Source: Candidatus Scybalocola faecipullorum (GTDB taxonomy: Bacteria; Bacillota; Clostridia; Lachnospirales; Lachnospiraceae). Taken from it: a stretch of 32,260 nucleotides of DNA. The stretch lies in NCBI GenBank assembly GCA_018716485.1, contig DVJY01000069.1, positions 1-32,260 on the forward strand, in the 5' to 3' direction. Shown here piece after piece: positions 7,158 to 15,084 of this stretch. A program made the translations under genes and the position numbers. Positions within the stretch are counted from its first letter, which is position 1. The number at the start of each line of letters is the position of its first letter. A model generated the notes under the pieces. The model was not told the DNA's origin. It worked only from the letters and a program-made list of their open reading frames with translations, and did no database searches.

Positions 7158-8759
7158 TTACTCTTCCTCCGGCATATCTGCCATGGATCCGAGCAGTGTT
7201 GTAACTTCCTGTTCATCGCCATATCCGCCAGAACTGTTCGGCTCACAAATTTTCATTGTTACCGAATCGCCCGGGCTGCATTTTGCCAGTTCTTCCTGAA
7301 GCGTTTCCATTGTTTCAGTTCTTACACCATTAAATTCTGTAATAATGGTACCTGCCTGAATACCGGCTCTTGAAGCTGCAGAATTATCATACACGGTCGT
7401 TACGAGAACACCCTGAGGAAATCCGTACTGCTCAGCATATTCTTGATTGAGCGTACCGCCTCTGATGCCGAGTGCCGCCGTATTTTCATCGGTCTTTGTC
7501 ACAATATCACCGCTTAAAATGCCCTGAGCCGTTTCAATCGCCTGATTGATAGGAATTGCCCAGCCTACGCCCTCAACACTTGTATCTGAATACTTTGCTG
7601 TATTAACGCCAATGACTTCACCTTTTGTGTTCAAGAGAGCACCGCCGCTGTTGCCCGGGTTAATGGCTGCCGACGTCTGAAGCATTGTCTCTGTACCATC
7701 TGTCAGCTGAACTGTTCGGTTCAGCGCACTGACTGTACCTGTGACGACTGACTGGCCATAGCCCAATGCATTACCGATAGCGATCGCGCCTTCACCGATC
7801 TTTAACTGATCTGAATCGCCGATGACTGCCACTTTAATCGCATCTTTCGTTGAATCATCAAGTGATGAAAGCGGTACGGACAAAACTGCGATATCCGGAC
7901 TCTCCGTATATCCGATGATTTGTGCCTCCGCGGTCGTTTCATCATTAAATGTTACTTGGATCGCCGTGGAATCTGTAATAACATGATTATTTGTTAATAT
8001 ATAAATATTATCGTCATCCTGACTGAAGATGATGCCAGAGCCTGCGCCCTCACCCTCTTGACTGTATGTTCTGCCAAAGAAGTCCTGCTGCTCAATAGTT
8101 ACCTGTGTATTAACTGCCACAATGGATGGCAGTACTTCTTCAGCAACATCGGAAACATCTTGCGCCTCCATCATTTCAACACCTTCTGATGATGTCTTAA
8201 CGACATTAATTTCGTTCTGATTTCCGCCCAGTGTTCTTGTCAGTGCATTGACTCCGGTAAGCGCACCTCCGGCTACAAGGCCAAAGACTAAACCATAGCA
8301 CACCATCTTAATCCACGGTTTAGCTTTTTTCATTGCCTCGCCTTTTTTTCTGCGCTTTTGCGGTCTCTGATACGGATTATAATTTTGCTGGTATCCATTT
8401 TGATACGGGCCATACTGGCCGCCCTGACTTTGATATCCGCCGTATCCCGGACCGCTCTGCTGATAATTATTCTGGTAAATTCCCTGCTGGCCGTAACCGG
8501 ACTGATAATAACTTTGCTGCTGGCCGCCATAGTTTGTCTGGCTGTAACTTGACTGCTGCTGGTTTTCTGTATTGGTATAGCCACTCTGACTGCCGCTGTG
8601 TGTCTCCTGATTTTCATTGTGCTTATTTAATTCACTCTGATTAAAACGATAAACTCCCGAAGACTGTTCCTGATTATTTTCCGGAGATTCCTGACCTGCC
8701 GAACTGTTTTCGCCTGATGTTATATCAGAATGATCATTTTTTTCAAATTCTTCACTCAT
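7158..8759 (-). CDS. htrA: HtrA/DegP-like membrane-anchored serine protease with PDZ domain
   Basis: A 533-residue surface protein-quality-control protease. Residues 1-145 are cytosolic and of low complexity, dominated by Gln, Tyr, Gly, Ser and Asn, ending in a basic KRRKKGEAMKKAK stretch. One membrane segment (about 150-172) places the rest outside. The trypsin-like domain shows His259 in LTNNHVI, Asp289 in SPDIAVLSV and Ser371 in NPGNSGGAL. A PDZ domain follows at about 425-515. AGGAGC precedes the ATG at 8759. It is transcribed alone, with its own terminator downstream; no CssRS-type pair is adjacent. The catalytic assignment is secure. The long repetitive tail is longer than in Bacillus HtrA proteins and its role is unknown. 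Confidence 0.93.
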   Translation of the reverse strand: MSEEFEKNDHSDITSGENSSAGQESPENNQEQSSGVYRFNQSELNKHNENQETHSGSQSGYTNTENQQQSSYSQTNYGGQQQSYYQSGYGQQGIYQNNYQQSGPGYGGYQSQGGQYGPYQNGYQQNYNPYQRPQKRRKKGEAMKKAKPWIKMVCYGLVFGLVAGGALTGVNALTRTLGGNQNEINVVKTSSEGVEMMEAQDVSDVAEEVLPSIVAVNTQVTIEQQDFFGRTYSQEGEGAGSGIIFSQDDDNIYILTNNHVITDSTAIQVTFNDETTAEAQIIGYTESPDIAVLSVPLSSLDDSTKDAIKVAVIGDSDQLKIGEGAIAIGNALGYGQSVVTGTVSALNRTVQLTDGTETMLQTSAAINPGNSGGALLNTKGEVIGVNTAKYSDTSVEGVGWAIPINQAIETAQGILSGDIVTKTDENTAALGIRGGTLNQEYAEQYGFPQGVLVTTVYDNSAASRAGIQAGTIITEFNGVRTETMETLQEELAKCSPGDSVTMKICEPNSSGGYGDEQEVTTLLGSMADMPEEE

Positions 8760-8842
8760 ACAAATCGAGCTCCTTTCTTTTGATGATTTTATCTTATCAG
8801 CCGTTTGTGTCTTTAATGTGAATCGAATGTGAAAAAATTTTG

Positions 8843-9262
8843 TTATTTTTTATTTTTGAAAATAACCAATTTACTGATAATATAATTAAAAATAACGACA
8901 AAAACATTCGATAATATCTTTGCTAAAAGGGCCGGCAAATGCGCAAGATCAATACATACAAACATAATCAGCATATCCCCTGCGCCGGATACGACCCGTC
9001 CGCCGACAAAAAGAGCCATTTCTCCTGCAATAGCTGCCACGCCTCTGCTTTTACTTTTAAATACCCATGTACGGTTTGTGACATAGGCAAACAGCACTGA
9101 CAAAATCCACGCTGCCGCGTTGGCAACCAAATAATGAATTTCAAGCAGCGTATCCATGACAAAAAAAGCAACAATATTGACTAACGTTGTCAGTCCCCCG
9201 AAAAAGACATATAAAATCAATTCTTCGTATTTTTTATATAAAAGTTTACATTTTTCTAACAT
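8843..9262 (-). CDS. GtrA family membrane protein
   Basis: A 139-residue protein with four predicted membrane helices (about 17-38, 43-62, 78-98, 108-130), the pattern of the GtrA/DPMS family. Family members are thought to help flip polyisoprenyl-phosphate-linked sugars or to assist a partner glycosyltransferase. The conserved FGGLTTLVN and the Asn-Arg-Thr-Trp-Val-Phe segment after helix 2 are visible. Its start overlaps the 3' end of the upstream GtrB-like gene by 17 nt, so the two are translationally linked. The ribosome site before the ATG at 9262 is weak, consistent with coupling. Together they probably add a sugar to a wall polymer or glycan outside the cell. Confidence 0.88.
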   Translation of the reverse strand: MLEKCKLLYKKYEELILYVFFGGLTTLVNIVAFFVMDTLLEIHYLVANAAAWILSVLFAYVTNRTWVFKSKSRGVAAIAGEMALFVGGRVVSGAGDMLIMFVCIDLAHLPALLAKILSNVFVVIFNYIISKLVIFKNKK

Positions 9263-10220
9263 CGCTGACTGTTTTATTCTCCGTAGCTATATTGGTTTCT
9301 TGTATCAAAAAATGGGGTCTGCGCTTAACCTCATAATAAATTCTTCCGATATACTCGCCGAGGACACCAATGGAAATCAGCTGTACGCCGCCGATAATAA
9401 GCACTGCGCTGATCAGTGTAAAATATCCCGGCACGTCGACCCCATGGGCAATAATCTGGATAAATGTGATCAGGATATAAATAAGGCTGATAAATACAAG
9501 GAAAAATCCAAGGACACAGCATGCTCTCAACGGTTTATTGTTAAAGGAGATCAGGCCGTCAATACCGTATGAAAGCAGCCTTTTAAAAGACCACTTGGTT
9601 TCTCCTCCGGCTCTTTGTCTGTTTTCATAATTAATGATTTTTTGCTTAAAGCCGATCCATGAAAACAATCCTTTTGAAAAACGATTATATTCCTGCATAG
9701 ATACAAGAGCCGCCACTGCCTTTTTGTCTAAAAGCCGGAAATCTCCGATACCGTCTGTCATTTTTACATCCACTATATGATTGATTATTTTATAATATAA
9801 ATGCGCTGCCATCGTCTTTCGCTTATTATCGCCGACACGATTTCGGCGGGCAATAACCTGATCATATCCATCTTTCCAACCATCGATCATTTCAGGAATT
9901 AATTCAGGCGGGTGCTGAAGATCTGCATCCATAATGATCACACAGTCGCCGGCGGCGTAAGAAAGTCCCGCAAGCATCGCCGCCTCCTTGCCGAAATTGC
10001 GGCTGAATGATATATATTTCAAATGGTGATCCTGACAGGCCAGCGCCTTAATTTTTGCCATGGTAGCGTCACTGCTGCCGTCGTCGACAAAAATTAATTC
10101 ATGCATATATGGTTCATCCCTGTGCTGCTCATCCGCAGTTAAAACTTCTGAAAGCTTTTCCCATGTTTTTTCTATGACTTCGGCTTCATTAAAACATGGT
10201 ATAATGACTGAAATCAGCAT
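9246..10220 (-). CDS. GT2 polyprenyl-phosphate glycosyltransferase (GtrB/DPM1-like)
   Basis: A 324-residue glycosyltransferase that should move a hexose from a nucleotide sugar to undecaprenyl phosphate on the cytosolic face. The GT-A domain shows IIPCFNEAEVI (6-16), FVDDGSSD (44-51), SRNFGKEAA (73-81) and the metal-binding MDADLQHPPE (97-106). Two membrane helices near the C-terminus (about 233-260 and 268-292) and GEYIGRIYYEVKRRP after them are typical of the GtrB group. It precedes and overlaps the GtrA-like gene. AAAGGA lies about 13 nt before the ATG at 10220, a loose spacing. No convincing promoter was found in the 87 nt upstream. Confidence 0.92.
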   Translation of the reverse strand: MLISVIIPCFNEAEVIEKTWEKLSEVLTADEQHRDEPYMHELIFVDDGSSDATMAKIKALACQDHHLKYISFSRNFGKEAAMLAGLSYAAGDCVIIMDADLQHPPELIPEMIDGWKDGYDQVIARRNRVGDNKRKTMAAHLYYKIINHIVDVKMTDGIGDFRLLDKKAVAALVSMQEYNRFSKGLFSWIGFKQKIINYENRQRAGGETKWSFKRLLSYGIDGLISFNNKPLRACCVLGFFLVFISLIYILITFIQIIAHGVDVPGYFTLISAVLIIGGVQLISIGVLGEYIGRIYYEVKRRPHFLIQETNIATENKTVSDVRKM

Positions 10221-10307
10221 TTTTCTGAAATTATCCTTTCTCTGTATATATCTAAGAAGCAGGCAGCTGTTTGGCTGTACCTCTCCGGCACGGCTCAGCT
10301 GTTATCC

Positions 10308-10357
10308 AAAAAAGGGGAGGCCGCACATGCAGCCGTCCGCTGCATACGACATCCCCC
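10308..10357 (-). terminator. Intrinsic terminator ending the cda-leuA operon
   Basis: On the minus strand GGGGG (about 10353-10357) pairs with CCCC (10314-10317), enclosing a second stem ATGCAG/CTGCAT. Six T residues follow (10313-10308). It lies 5 nt after the GNAT stop codon. Confidence 0.85.
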
Positions 10358-10362
10358 TCGTT

Positions 10363-10896
10363 TTACAATGTTTCCTGAAAATGCGCAGGTAATTCGCAGA
10401 CATATAAAAGCAGCGTCTCCGTACCGCCCGCAATTTTCTTCACCTTTTTAAAGCCTGACCGCACCGCCAGTCTGACAGACGCTTCGTTGTCCGGATGTAT
10501 TCTTGCCCAAACTTGGGACACATCAGTCATTCGCCCTGCGTAATCAAGAACTGCCCGGACGCTTTCCTGTCCGTATCCCTGCTTCTGCCACGGTATGCCG
10601 ATCATATAGCCAATCTCCATCGCCCAGCTGCCGTCAATATCAGACATAGAAAGCCCGCACCGGCCGATGAGCTGTCCTGTGTCTTTTTTACAGACTGCCC
10701 ACAGGCCAAAGCCGTAAAATCCGTAAATATACCGGATATAGCTTTCCAATTTTTCTTTCTCCACCGCTTTTTCCTTTGCCAAAGGCTCTATATAGCGGAT
10801 GATTTTCGGATCGTCGTAAATCTCATACAGCGCGTCAATATCCTCCGGAACAAACTCTCTGATAATCAGACGATCCGTCAGAATTACTGCATCCAT
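10363..10896 (-). CDS. GNAT family N-acetyltransferase (RimJ-like)
   Basis: A 177-residue acetyltransferase of the GNAT_3/RimJ group, which transfers acetyl from acetyl-CoA to an amino group. The N-terminus TDRLIIREFVPEDIDALYEIYDDP is the typical opening, and IGIPWQKQGYGQESVRAVLDYA holds the Q/R-x-x-G-x-G acetyl-CoA loop (QKQGYG). The later NEASVRLAVRSGFKKV is the usual closing motif. The substrate is unknown. Its ATG shares one base with the leuA stop codon (TGATG), so translation is probably coupled. It is the last gene before the terminator at 10308-10357. Nothing suggests an antibiotic-resistance role. Confidence 0.88.
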   Translation of the reverse strand: MDAVILTDRLIIREFVPEDIDALYEIYDDPKIIRYIEPLAKEKAVEKEKLESYIRYIYGFYGFGLWAVCKKDTGQLIGRCGLSMSDIDGSWAMEIGYMIGIPWQKQGYGQESVRAVLDYAGRMTDVSQVWARIHPDNEASVRLAVRSGFKKVKKIAGGTETLLLYVCELPAHFQETL

Positions 10897-12572
10897 CAGC
10901 GATTTTTGTAAAACAGACGGTTAATGGCACTGAAAATCGCTCTTATTGAAGAGCGGGTAATATTTGAGCTAATGCCTACGCCGAATGCCGTTTCTCCTGT
11001 ATCTGAGTTCATCAACTGGATATATGTGGCAGCCTGTGAATCAGAGCCCATGGTCAATGCATGCTCTGAATACAGCGTCAGTTTTGTGTGATATTTTGTA
11101 TTTTCGTTCAAACCGTGTTTTACGGCATCGATCGGGCCATTGCCGTATCCTTCGATAACCTTTTCAACACCATCTTCAGTGTATGTCAAAATGACTTTTG
11201 TATCGAAAGTATCATTCTGCTCACTGATGTCTTCAATTTTAATTTTTCTGAAATGCATCGGCTCTTTCGCATTAATGTACATTTCTCTGAATTTCTTCAT
11301 AATCTGTTCCGGTGTAACTTCGCCCTGTTTCTCTGAAATGTCCTGAACCGCATCTGCAAATTCTTTATGCATTTCTTTAGGCAGCTTGAAGCCGAAATAC
11401 TGTTCCATAATAAAGGCAACACCGCCCTTGCCGGACTGGCTGTTGATACGGACGATCGGTTCGTAATCTCTGCCGATATCTGAAGGATCGATCGGAAGAT
11501 ACGGCACTTCCCATCTGTCCGGATGACGTTCCTTCATTGCCTTGATACCTTTATTGATCGCATCCTGATGAGAGCCGGAGAATGCAGTAAATACCAGTTT
11601 TCCTGCATACGGATGTCTCGGATGTACAGGGATTTTACAGCATCTTTCATAAACATCGATAATGCTGTTGACATTTTCAATATTTAATTCAGGATTGATG
11701 CCCTGTGAAAACATATTGTACGCAATATTCAATATGTCCACATTACCTGTTCTCTCTCCGTTGCCGAACAGTGTGCCTTCTACACGATCCGCACCTGCCA
11801 GCAGTGCCAATTCAGCAGCTGCAACACCGGTGCCGCGATCATTATGAGGGTGAACACTTAAAACAATCTTATCTCTTTCTCTGAAATGTGTACTCATCCA
11901 TTCAATCTGATCCGCATATACATTCGGCGTAGTCATCTCCACAGTTGCCGGAAGATTGACAATCATTGGCAATTCTTTTGTCGGCTGCCATACATCAAAA
12001 ACCGCCTCGCACACTTCCAGAGCATAGTCGACCTCTGTTCCTGTAAAGCTTTCCGGCGAATACTCCAGCCAAAGATTTCCCTTAAAATCTTTAGCATAAT
12101 CTTTGACCATCTTTGCACCTTCAACAGCAATGTTTTTTATTTCTTCTTTATTCATATTAAAAACAACATCCCTCTGAAGGGTTGATGTCGAATTGTAAAT
12201 ATGGACAATAACATTTTTAACGCCTTCCAGCGCTTCAAATGTTCTTTTAATCAAATGAGGTCTGCACTGGATCAGCACTTGAACTTTGACATCATCGGGT
12301 ATAAGCTGACGCTCTACCAGTGTTCTCAGAAAATCATATTCAATCTGTGATGCCGACGGAAATCCGACTTCGATTTCTTTAAAGCCCAGTTTAACAAGCA
12401 TGTCAAAAAACTCAATTTTTTCTTCAACAACCATCGGATCGATCAGCGCCTGATTGCCGTCACGCAGGTCAACACTGCACCAGACCGGTGCTTTTTCAAT
12501 CTCTTTATCCGGCCATGTCCTCTCCGGAAAATTCAGTACCGGATTTCTTCTATACTTCTTATAATTCAACAT
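10896..12572 (-). CDS. leuA: 2-isopropylmalate synthase
   Basis: A 558-residue enzyme condensing acetyl-CoA with 2-oxoisovalerate, the first committed step of leucine synthesis. The N-terminus WPDKEIEKAPVWCSVDLRDGNQAL holds the catalytic/metal DLRDGNQ motif (Arg37, Asp38). SVHPHNDRGTG supplies metal ligands His241 and His243, and GTLFGNGERTGNVD follows. The C-terminal 130 residues or so match the LeuA regulatory domain, which usually gives leucine feedback inhibition. The length and N-terminal extension fit the longer LeuA subtype seen in actinobacteria and some Clostridia. No other leu or ilv gene lies nearby and no leucine attenuator is seen upstream; HPr ends 6 nt before its ATG. Co-transcription with HPr and cdaAR is unusual. 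Confidence 0.95.
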   Translation of the reverse strand: MLNYKKYRRNPVLNFPERTWPDKEIEKAPVWCSVDLRDGNQALIDPMVVEEKIEFFDMLVKLGFKEIEVGFPSASQIEYDFLRTLVERQLIPDDVKVQVLIQCRPHLIKRTFEALEGVKNVIVHIYNSTSTLQRDVVFNMNKEEIKNIAVEGAKMVKDYAKDFKGNLWLEYSPESFTGTEVDYALEVCEAVFDVWQPTKELPMIVNLPATVEMTTPNVYADQIEWMSTHFRERDKIVLSVHPHNDRGTGVAAAELALLAGADRVEGTLFGNGERTGNVDILNIAYNMFSQGINPELNIENVNSIIDVYERCCKIPVHPRHPYAGKLVFTAFSGSHQDAINKGIKAMKERHPDRWEVPYLPIDPSDIGRDYEPIVRINSQSGKGGVAFIMEQYFGFKLPKEMHKEFADAVQDISEKQGEVTPEQIMKKFREMYINAKEPMHFRKIKIEDISEQNDTFDTKVILTYTEDGVEKVIEGYGNGPIDAVKHGLNENTKYHTKLTLYSEHALTMGSDSQAATYIQLMNSDTGETAFGVGISSNITRSSIRAIFSAINRLFYKNR

Positions 12573-12578
12573 AAAGAA

Positions 12579-12845
12579 TCACTCCTCTACCAATCCATTG
12601 GAAATCTCTTCTATCAGGAACTTGAGTGCCTCATTTTCATCTGTGCCTTGGCAGATCAGTTCAATCTCATCGCCGCATTGTACGCAGGCACCGAGAACAC
12701 TCAGTACACTTTTAGCATTGGCAATTGTATTGCCTGTTTTAAAGCTGATTTTTGATTTAAAACGCATCGCATCACGGCAGAGGATACTTGCAGGGCGCAA
12801 GTGAAGTCCTGATGGATTGGATACAACTACTTTTCCCTTAACCAT
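12579..12845 (-). CDS. ptsH: HPr family phosphocarrier protein
   Basis: An 88-residue HPr, the phosphorelay protein passing phosphate from Enzyme I to PTS sugar transporters. The active-site SGLHLRPAS gives His15 and Arg17. Ser46 in NAKSVLSV sits where HPr kinase phosphorylates Firmicute HPr for catabolite control through CcpA. The segment after Ser46 (VLSVLGACV) departs from the common IMGVMSLGV form. Four cysteines (23, 54, 57, 65) are unusual for this small protein. It follows cdaR by 28 nt and precedes leuA by 6 nt; no ptsI is present. It could be the main HPr, a Crh-like regulator (but His15 is retained), or a second paralogue. Confidence 0.93.
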   Translation of the reverse strand: MVKGKVVVSNPSGLHLRPASILCRDAMRFKSKISFKTGNTIANAKSVLSVLGACVQCGDEIELICQGTDENEALKFLIEEISNGLVEE

Positions 12846-12873
12846 GATTTACCTCCCTTTCCGAATTGAAATT

Positions 12874-14124
12874 TCAATTTCTTTCCAAAATTCTTATATT
12901 AATGGCCGAAGCCCGAGGGAGCGTGACTGCTTTTGAACTTGTAATGTTCAGAAAAACGGTATGCGTCCCAACGCCGAGTCCGGCAACATCAGTCGAAACA
13001 TCCAAATCGGCCGCCTTAAAATCATTGATTACTGAAGCGGCTCCGGTGACATCAATAGGAATGGTCGTCAAATCTGAGGCCAGCTCATAGTCATACTCTG
13101 TATCTGCATTATTAAGCTGAATTTGATCAAAGGCCAATGCCACTGTCGTATGTTCTTCTTCCTCTATAGTTACTGTCACAGCAAGCCCGACAGTATCATC
13201 GCTTGCTACAACCTGAAGGCTTTCATCAATCGCGCTGAGGACCTCGTCGTAAGACAGATTCTGCACAATAGTTTCTTTCGCTCCGCTGATATCCAGCGAC
13301 ATATTAATTTCTGTCAAATCTTCAAGTGCTTCCTCAGTGCCTGCCACAAGAACCTCTTCCGGCAGTGCCTCCACGTTTGTCACTTCATAACCTTCCGCCG
13401 GCACACCTGTCGTCGTAAAGTTCACCTTGACCATTTTTGTCGGCAGAACAGTCACATTGACACTGACTTCTCCTTCAATATCCATCTGAAGATTTTCCGT
13501 GTCCATCAAATCGCCGTTAAAATCATAAATCTTCGGCGTTACCTGACTTGTAAAGTCGGAAGACGCACCGTCGACATCAACCTCCAGTACAACTTCTTTA
13601 ATATTATTAATTCTGGAAGTTGCGCCGGTAATCTGAATCCTGTTCGGTGTCGGCTGATATGCGCTGACATAATACCCTTCTGCTTCCTCGCCGACTTTGA
13701 CAGGGGTCAGTGTAAATGTTTTTGTCTCACTCGGCTCTATCTGAATTTTATAAGTGTTATTATTTTCTATAATCTCCACGACACCGTCACGCTGTATCGA
13801 TTCTCTTGTCTGTTCAACCTCAACAAACACCGCGTCTGTAATAGAAAGCAGACTTAAATCCGCTGTCGCTTTAAAATCAGACGCCGTCAAATTGTATATG
13901 ACAGAAGATCTGGCACGTACAGTAATCGTTGCCTGCTCTCCCGAAACCGGCTCAAACATATAATTTTCATCGGTTACGGCATTTGTATTAATTGGCTCGA
14001 CCGGAATCGTTATTTCTCTCGTCGTCATCGCATCCTCGACATTGACAATAATGAGCCATATAATCACTGCTGCAAGGATTGATAAGAGTTTCATGCCGAG
14101 ATTATTTGTGATCTTTTTTTTCAT
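12874..14124 (-). CDS. cdaR: CdaR-like YbbR-domain regulator of c-di-AMP synthesis
   Basis: A 416-residue membrane-anchored protein. A single N-terminal helix (about 9-28, MKLLSILAAVIIWLIIVNV) is followed by an extracytoplasmic chain of about four YbbR repeats, recognisable by recurring patterns such as TVRARSSVIYNLTASDFKA and VPAEGYEVTNVEALPEEVLVAGT. CdaR is known to bind and tune the CdaA cyclase in Bacillus and Listeria. The ATG at 14124 is preferred: AAGGGA lies about 10 nt upstream, whereas the in-frame TTG at 14133 is too close to it. It overlaps the cdaA stop by 23 nt, indicating coupling. In many Firmicutes glmM comes next; here HPr does. Confidence 0.92.
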   Translation of the reverse strand: MKKKITNNLGMKLLSILAAVIIWLIIVNVEDAMTTREITIPVEPINTNAVTDENYMFEPVSGEQATITVRARSSVIYNLTASDFKATADLSLLSITDAVFVEVEQTRESIQRDGVVEIIENNNTYKIQIEPSETKTFTLTPVKVGEEAEGYYVSAYQPTPNRIQITGATSRINNIKEVVLEVDVDGASSDFTSQVTPKIYDFNGDLMDTENLQMDIEGEVSVNVTVLPTKMVKVNFTTTGVPAEGYEVTNVEALPEEVLVAGTEEALEDLTEINMSLDISGAKETIVQNLSYDEVLSAIDESLQVVASDDTVGLAVTVTIEEEEHTTVALAFDQIQLNNADTEYDYELASDLTTIPIDVTGAASVINDFKAADLDVSTDVAGLGVGTHTVFLNITSSKAVTLPRASAINIRILERN

Positions 14125-14992
14125 TTTTAACAATCCCTTTCAGCTTGCTGAAACGTCCGGAAGACGCTGTAATATTTTTCGGTTTTCGTGTCAACAATTT
14201 TTTTAATGTATCTGCATCAAGGTTTCGGCGCAGCTTTCCGTCTTCGGCTAAAGATACCGCCCCGGTCTCTTCTGAGACAACGACCGTCAGGCTGTCTGAA
14301 ACTTCACTGATACCGACTGCCGCCCTGTGTCTTGTTCCGAGTTCCTTGCTCAGTTCCATATTGTCAGACAGCGGCAAATAACATGTGGCCGCAACAATGC
14401 GGTTATTTCTGATAAAAACCGCACCGTCATGAAGCGGCGTATTATGTTCAAAAATATTGATCAAAAGCTGGCTGGAAACGACTGAATCCAATGGAATTCC
14501 CGTCCGCTCATATTCGTTGAGCAGTACTGTTCTCTCCAAAACAATCAGAGCTCCCGTCTTTACCTTGCCCATCTCATATGCAGCCTTCACCACTTCATTT
14601 ATACACTTGTCACTGTTGACCTGTTCTTTTACTTCAGAAGTATTCGGTGAGAAAATAGAAGAAACAAACTTCTTTTTGCCCAGTTCTTCCAACGCCTTCC
14701 GAAGCTCCGGCTGAAAAATAATAAAAACGGCAATCACAATCACATTAAATGTTCGTCCGACCAACCACAAAATAGTTGTCAGCCGAAGAAAATATGCCAG
14801 CATCGCAAATACAAGAACAACAATGATGCCCTTAAACAATGTCCATGCTCTTGTATTTTTAATCCATATTAAAATATGATATATAATAAACGCTATGATA
14901 ATAATTTCCAGATAAGCTGTCGGATGGCGAAACGCTGAAAAGGTTCCGACGGATATGAAATCTTTCAAATACTGAATTACAGAACTCAACAT
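14102..14992 (-). CDS. cdaA: Diadenylate cyclase CdaA
   Basis: A 296-residue membrane cyclase that joins two ATP molecules into c-di-AMP, the messenger controlling potassium and osmolyte uptake and cell-wall balance. Three N-terminal helices (about 27-45, 53-70, 76-94) precede the DAC domain. The catalytic DGA motif (189-191, in LHDGAVFI) and RHR motif (221-223, in GTRHRAAVG) are both intact. A basic C-terminal tail of about 30 residues follows the domain. It lies downstream of two unknown membrane-protein genes, with a 92-nt gap holding hairpins, and overlaps cdaR. Confidence 0.96.
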   Translation of the reverse strand: MLSSVIQYLKDFISVGTFSAFRHPTAYLEIIIIAFIIYHILIWIKNTRAWTLFKGIIVVLVFAMLAYFLRLTTILWLVGRTFNVIVIAVFIIFQPELRKALEELGKKKFVSSIFSPNTSEVKEQVNSDKCINEVVKAAYEMGKVKTGALIVLERTVLLNEYERTGIPLDSVVSSQLLINIFEHNTPLHDGAVFIRNNRIVAATCYLPLSDNMELSKELGTRHRAAVGISEVSDSLTVVVSEETGAVSLAEDGKLRRNLDADTLKKLLTRKPKNITASSGRFSKLKGIVKNEKKDHK

Positions 14993-15039
14993 TTCACCTG
15001 CTTTCCTATCAATTCACTGCCTGTCATCACAGATGACTC

Positions 15040-15063
15040 TGCCCGGAACATACATTCCGGGCA
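15040..15063 (-). other. Hairpin in the leader of cdaA
   Basis: Perfect 9-bp arms TGCCCGGAA and TTCCGGGCA flank a 6-nt loop, in the 92-nt gap between the 421-residue membrane protein gene and cdaA. A second small hairpin (GTCAT/ATGAC, about 15023-15037) follows on the minus strand. No U-tract follows, so it is more likely an mRNA-processing or stability element than a terminator. Confidence 0.55.
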
Positions 15064-15084
15064 ACTTAAGGCAGATGGTTATAC

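Noticed and set aside
10221-10307. A promoter for the gtrB-like gene
   Set aside because: TATATA-like strings occur but no -35 at a suitable distance could be placed; left unannotated.
13123-13857. A 244-codon open frame on the plus strand inside cdaR
   Set aside because: It lies wholly antisense to a clear YbbR-domain gene, has a biased composition (many Cys, His and Phe) and no ribosome site. It is a shadow frame.
15040-15063. The 9-bp hairpin before cdaA as a terminator
   Set aside because: It lacks a U-tract on the minus strand and no new promoter was found behind it, so I treat cdaA as part of the upstream operon.
14993-15084. A c-di-AMP (ydaO-type) riboswitch before cdaA
   Set aside because: The 92-nt gap is too short and shows only two simple hairpins, none of the conserved ydaO motifs.
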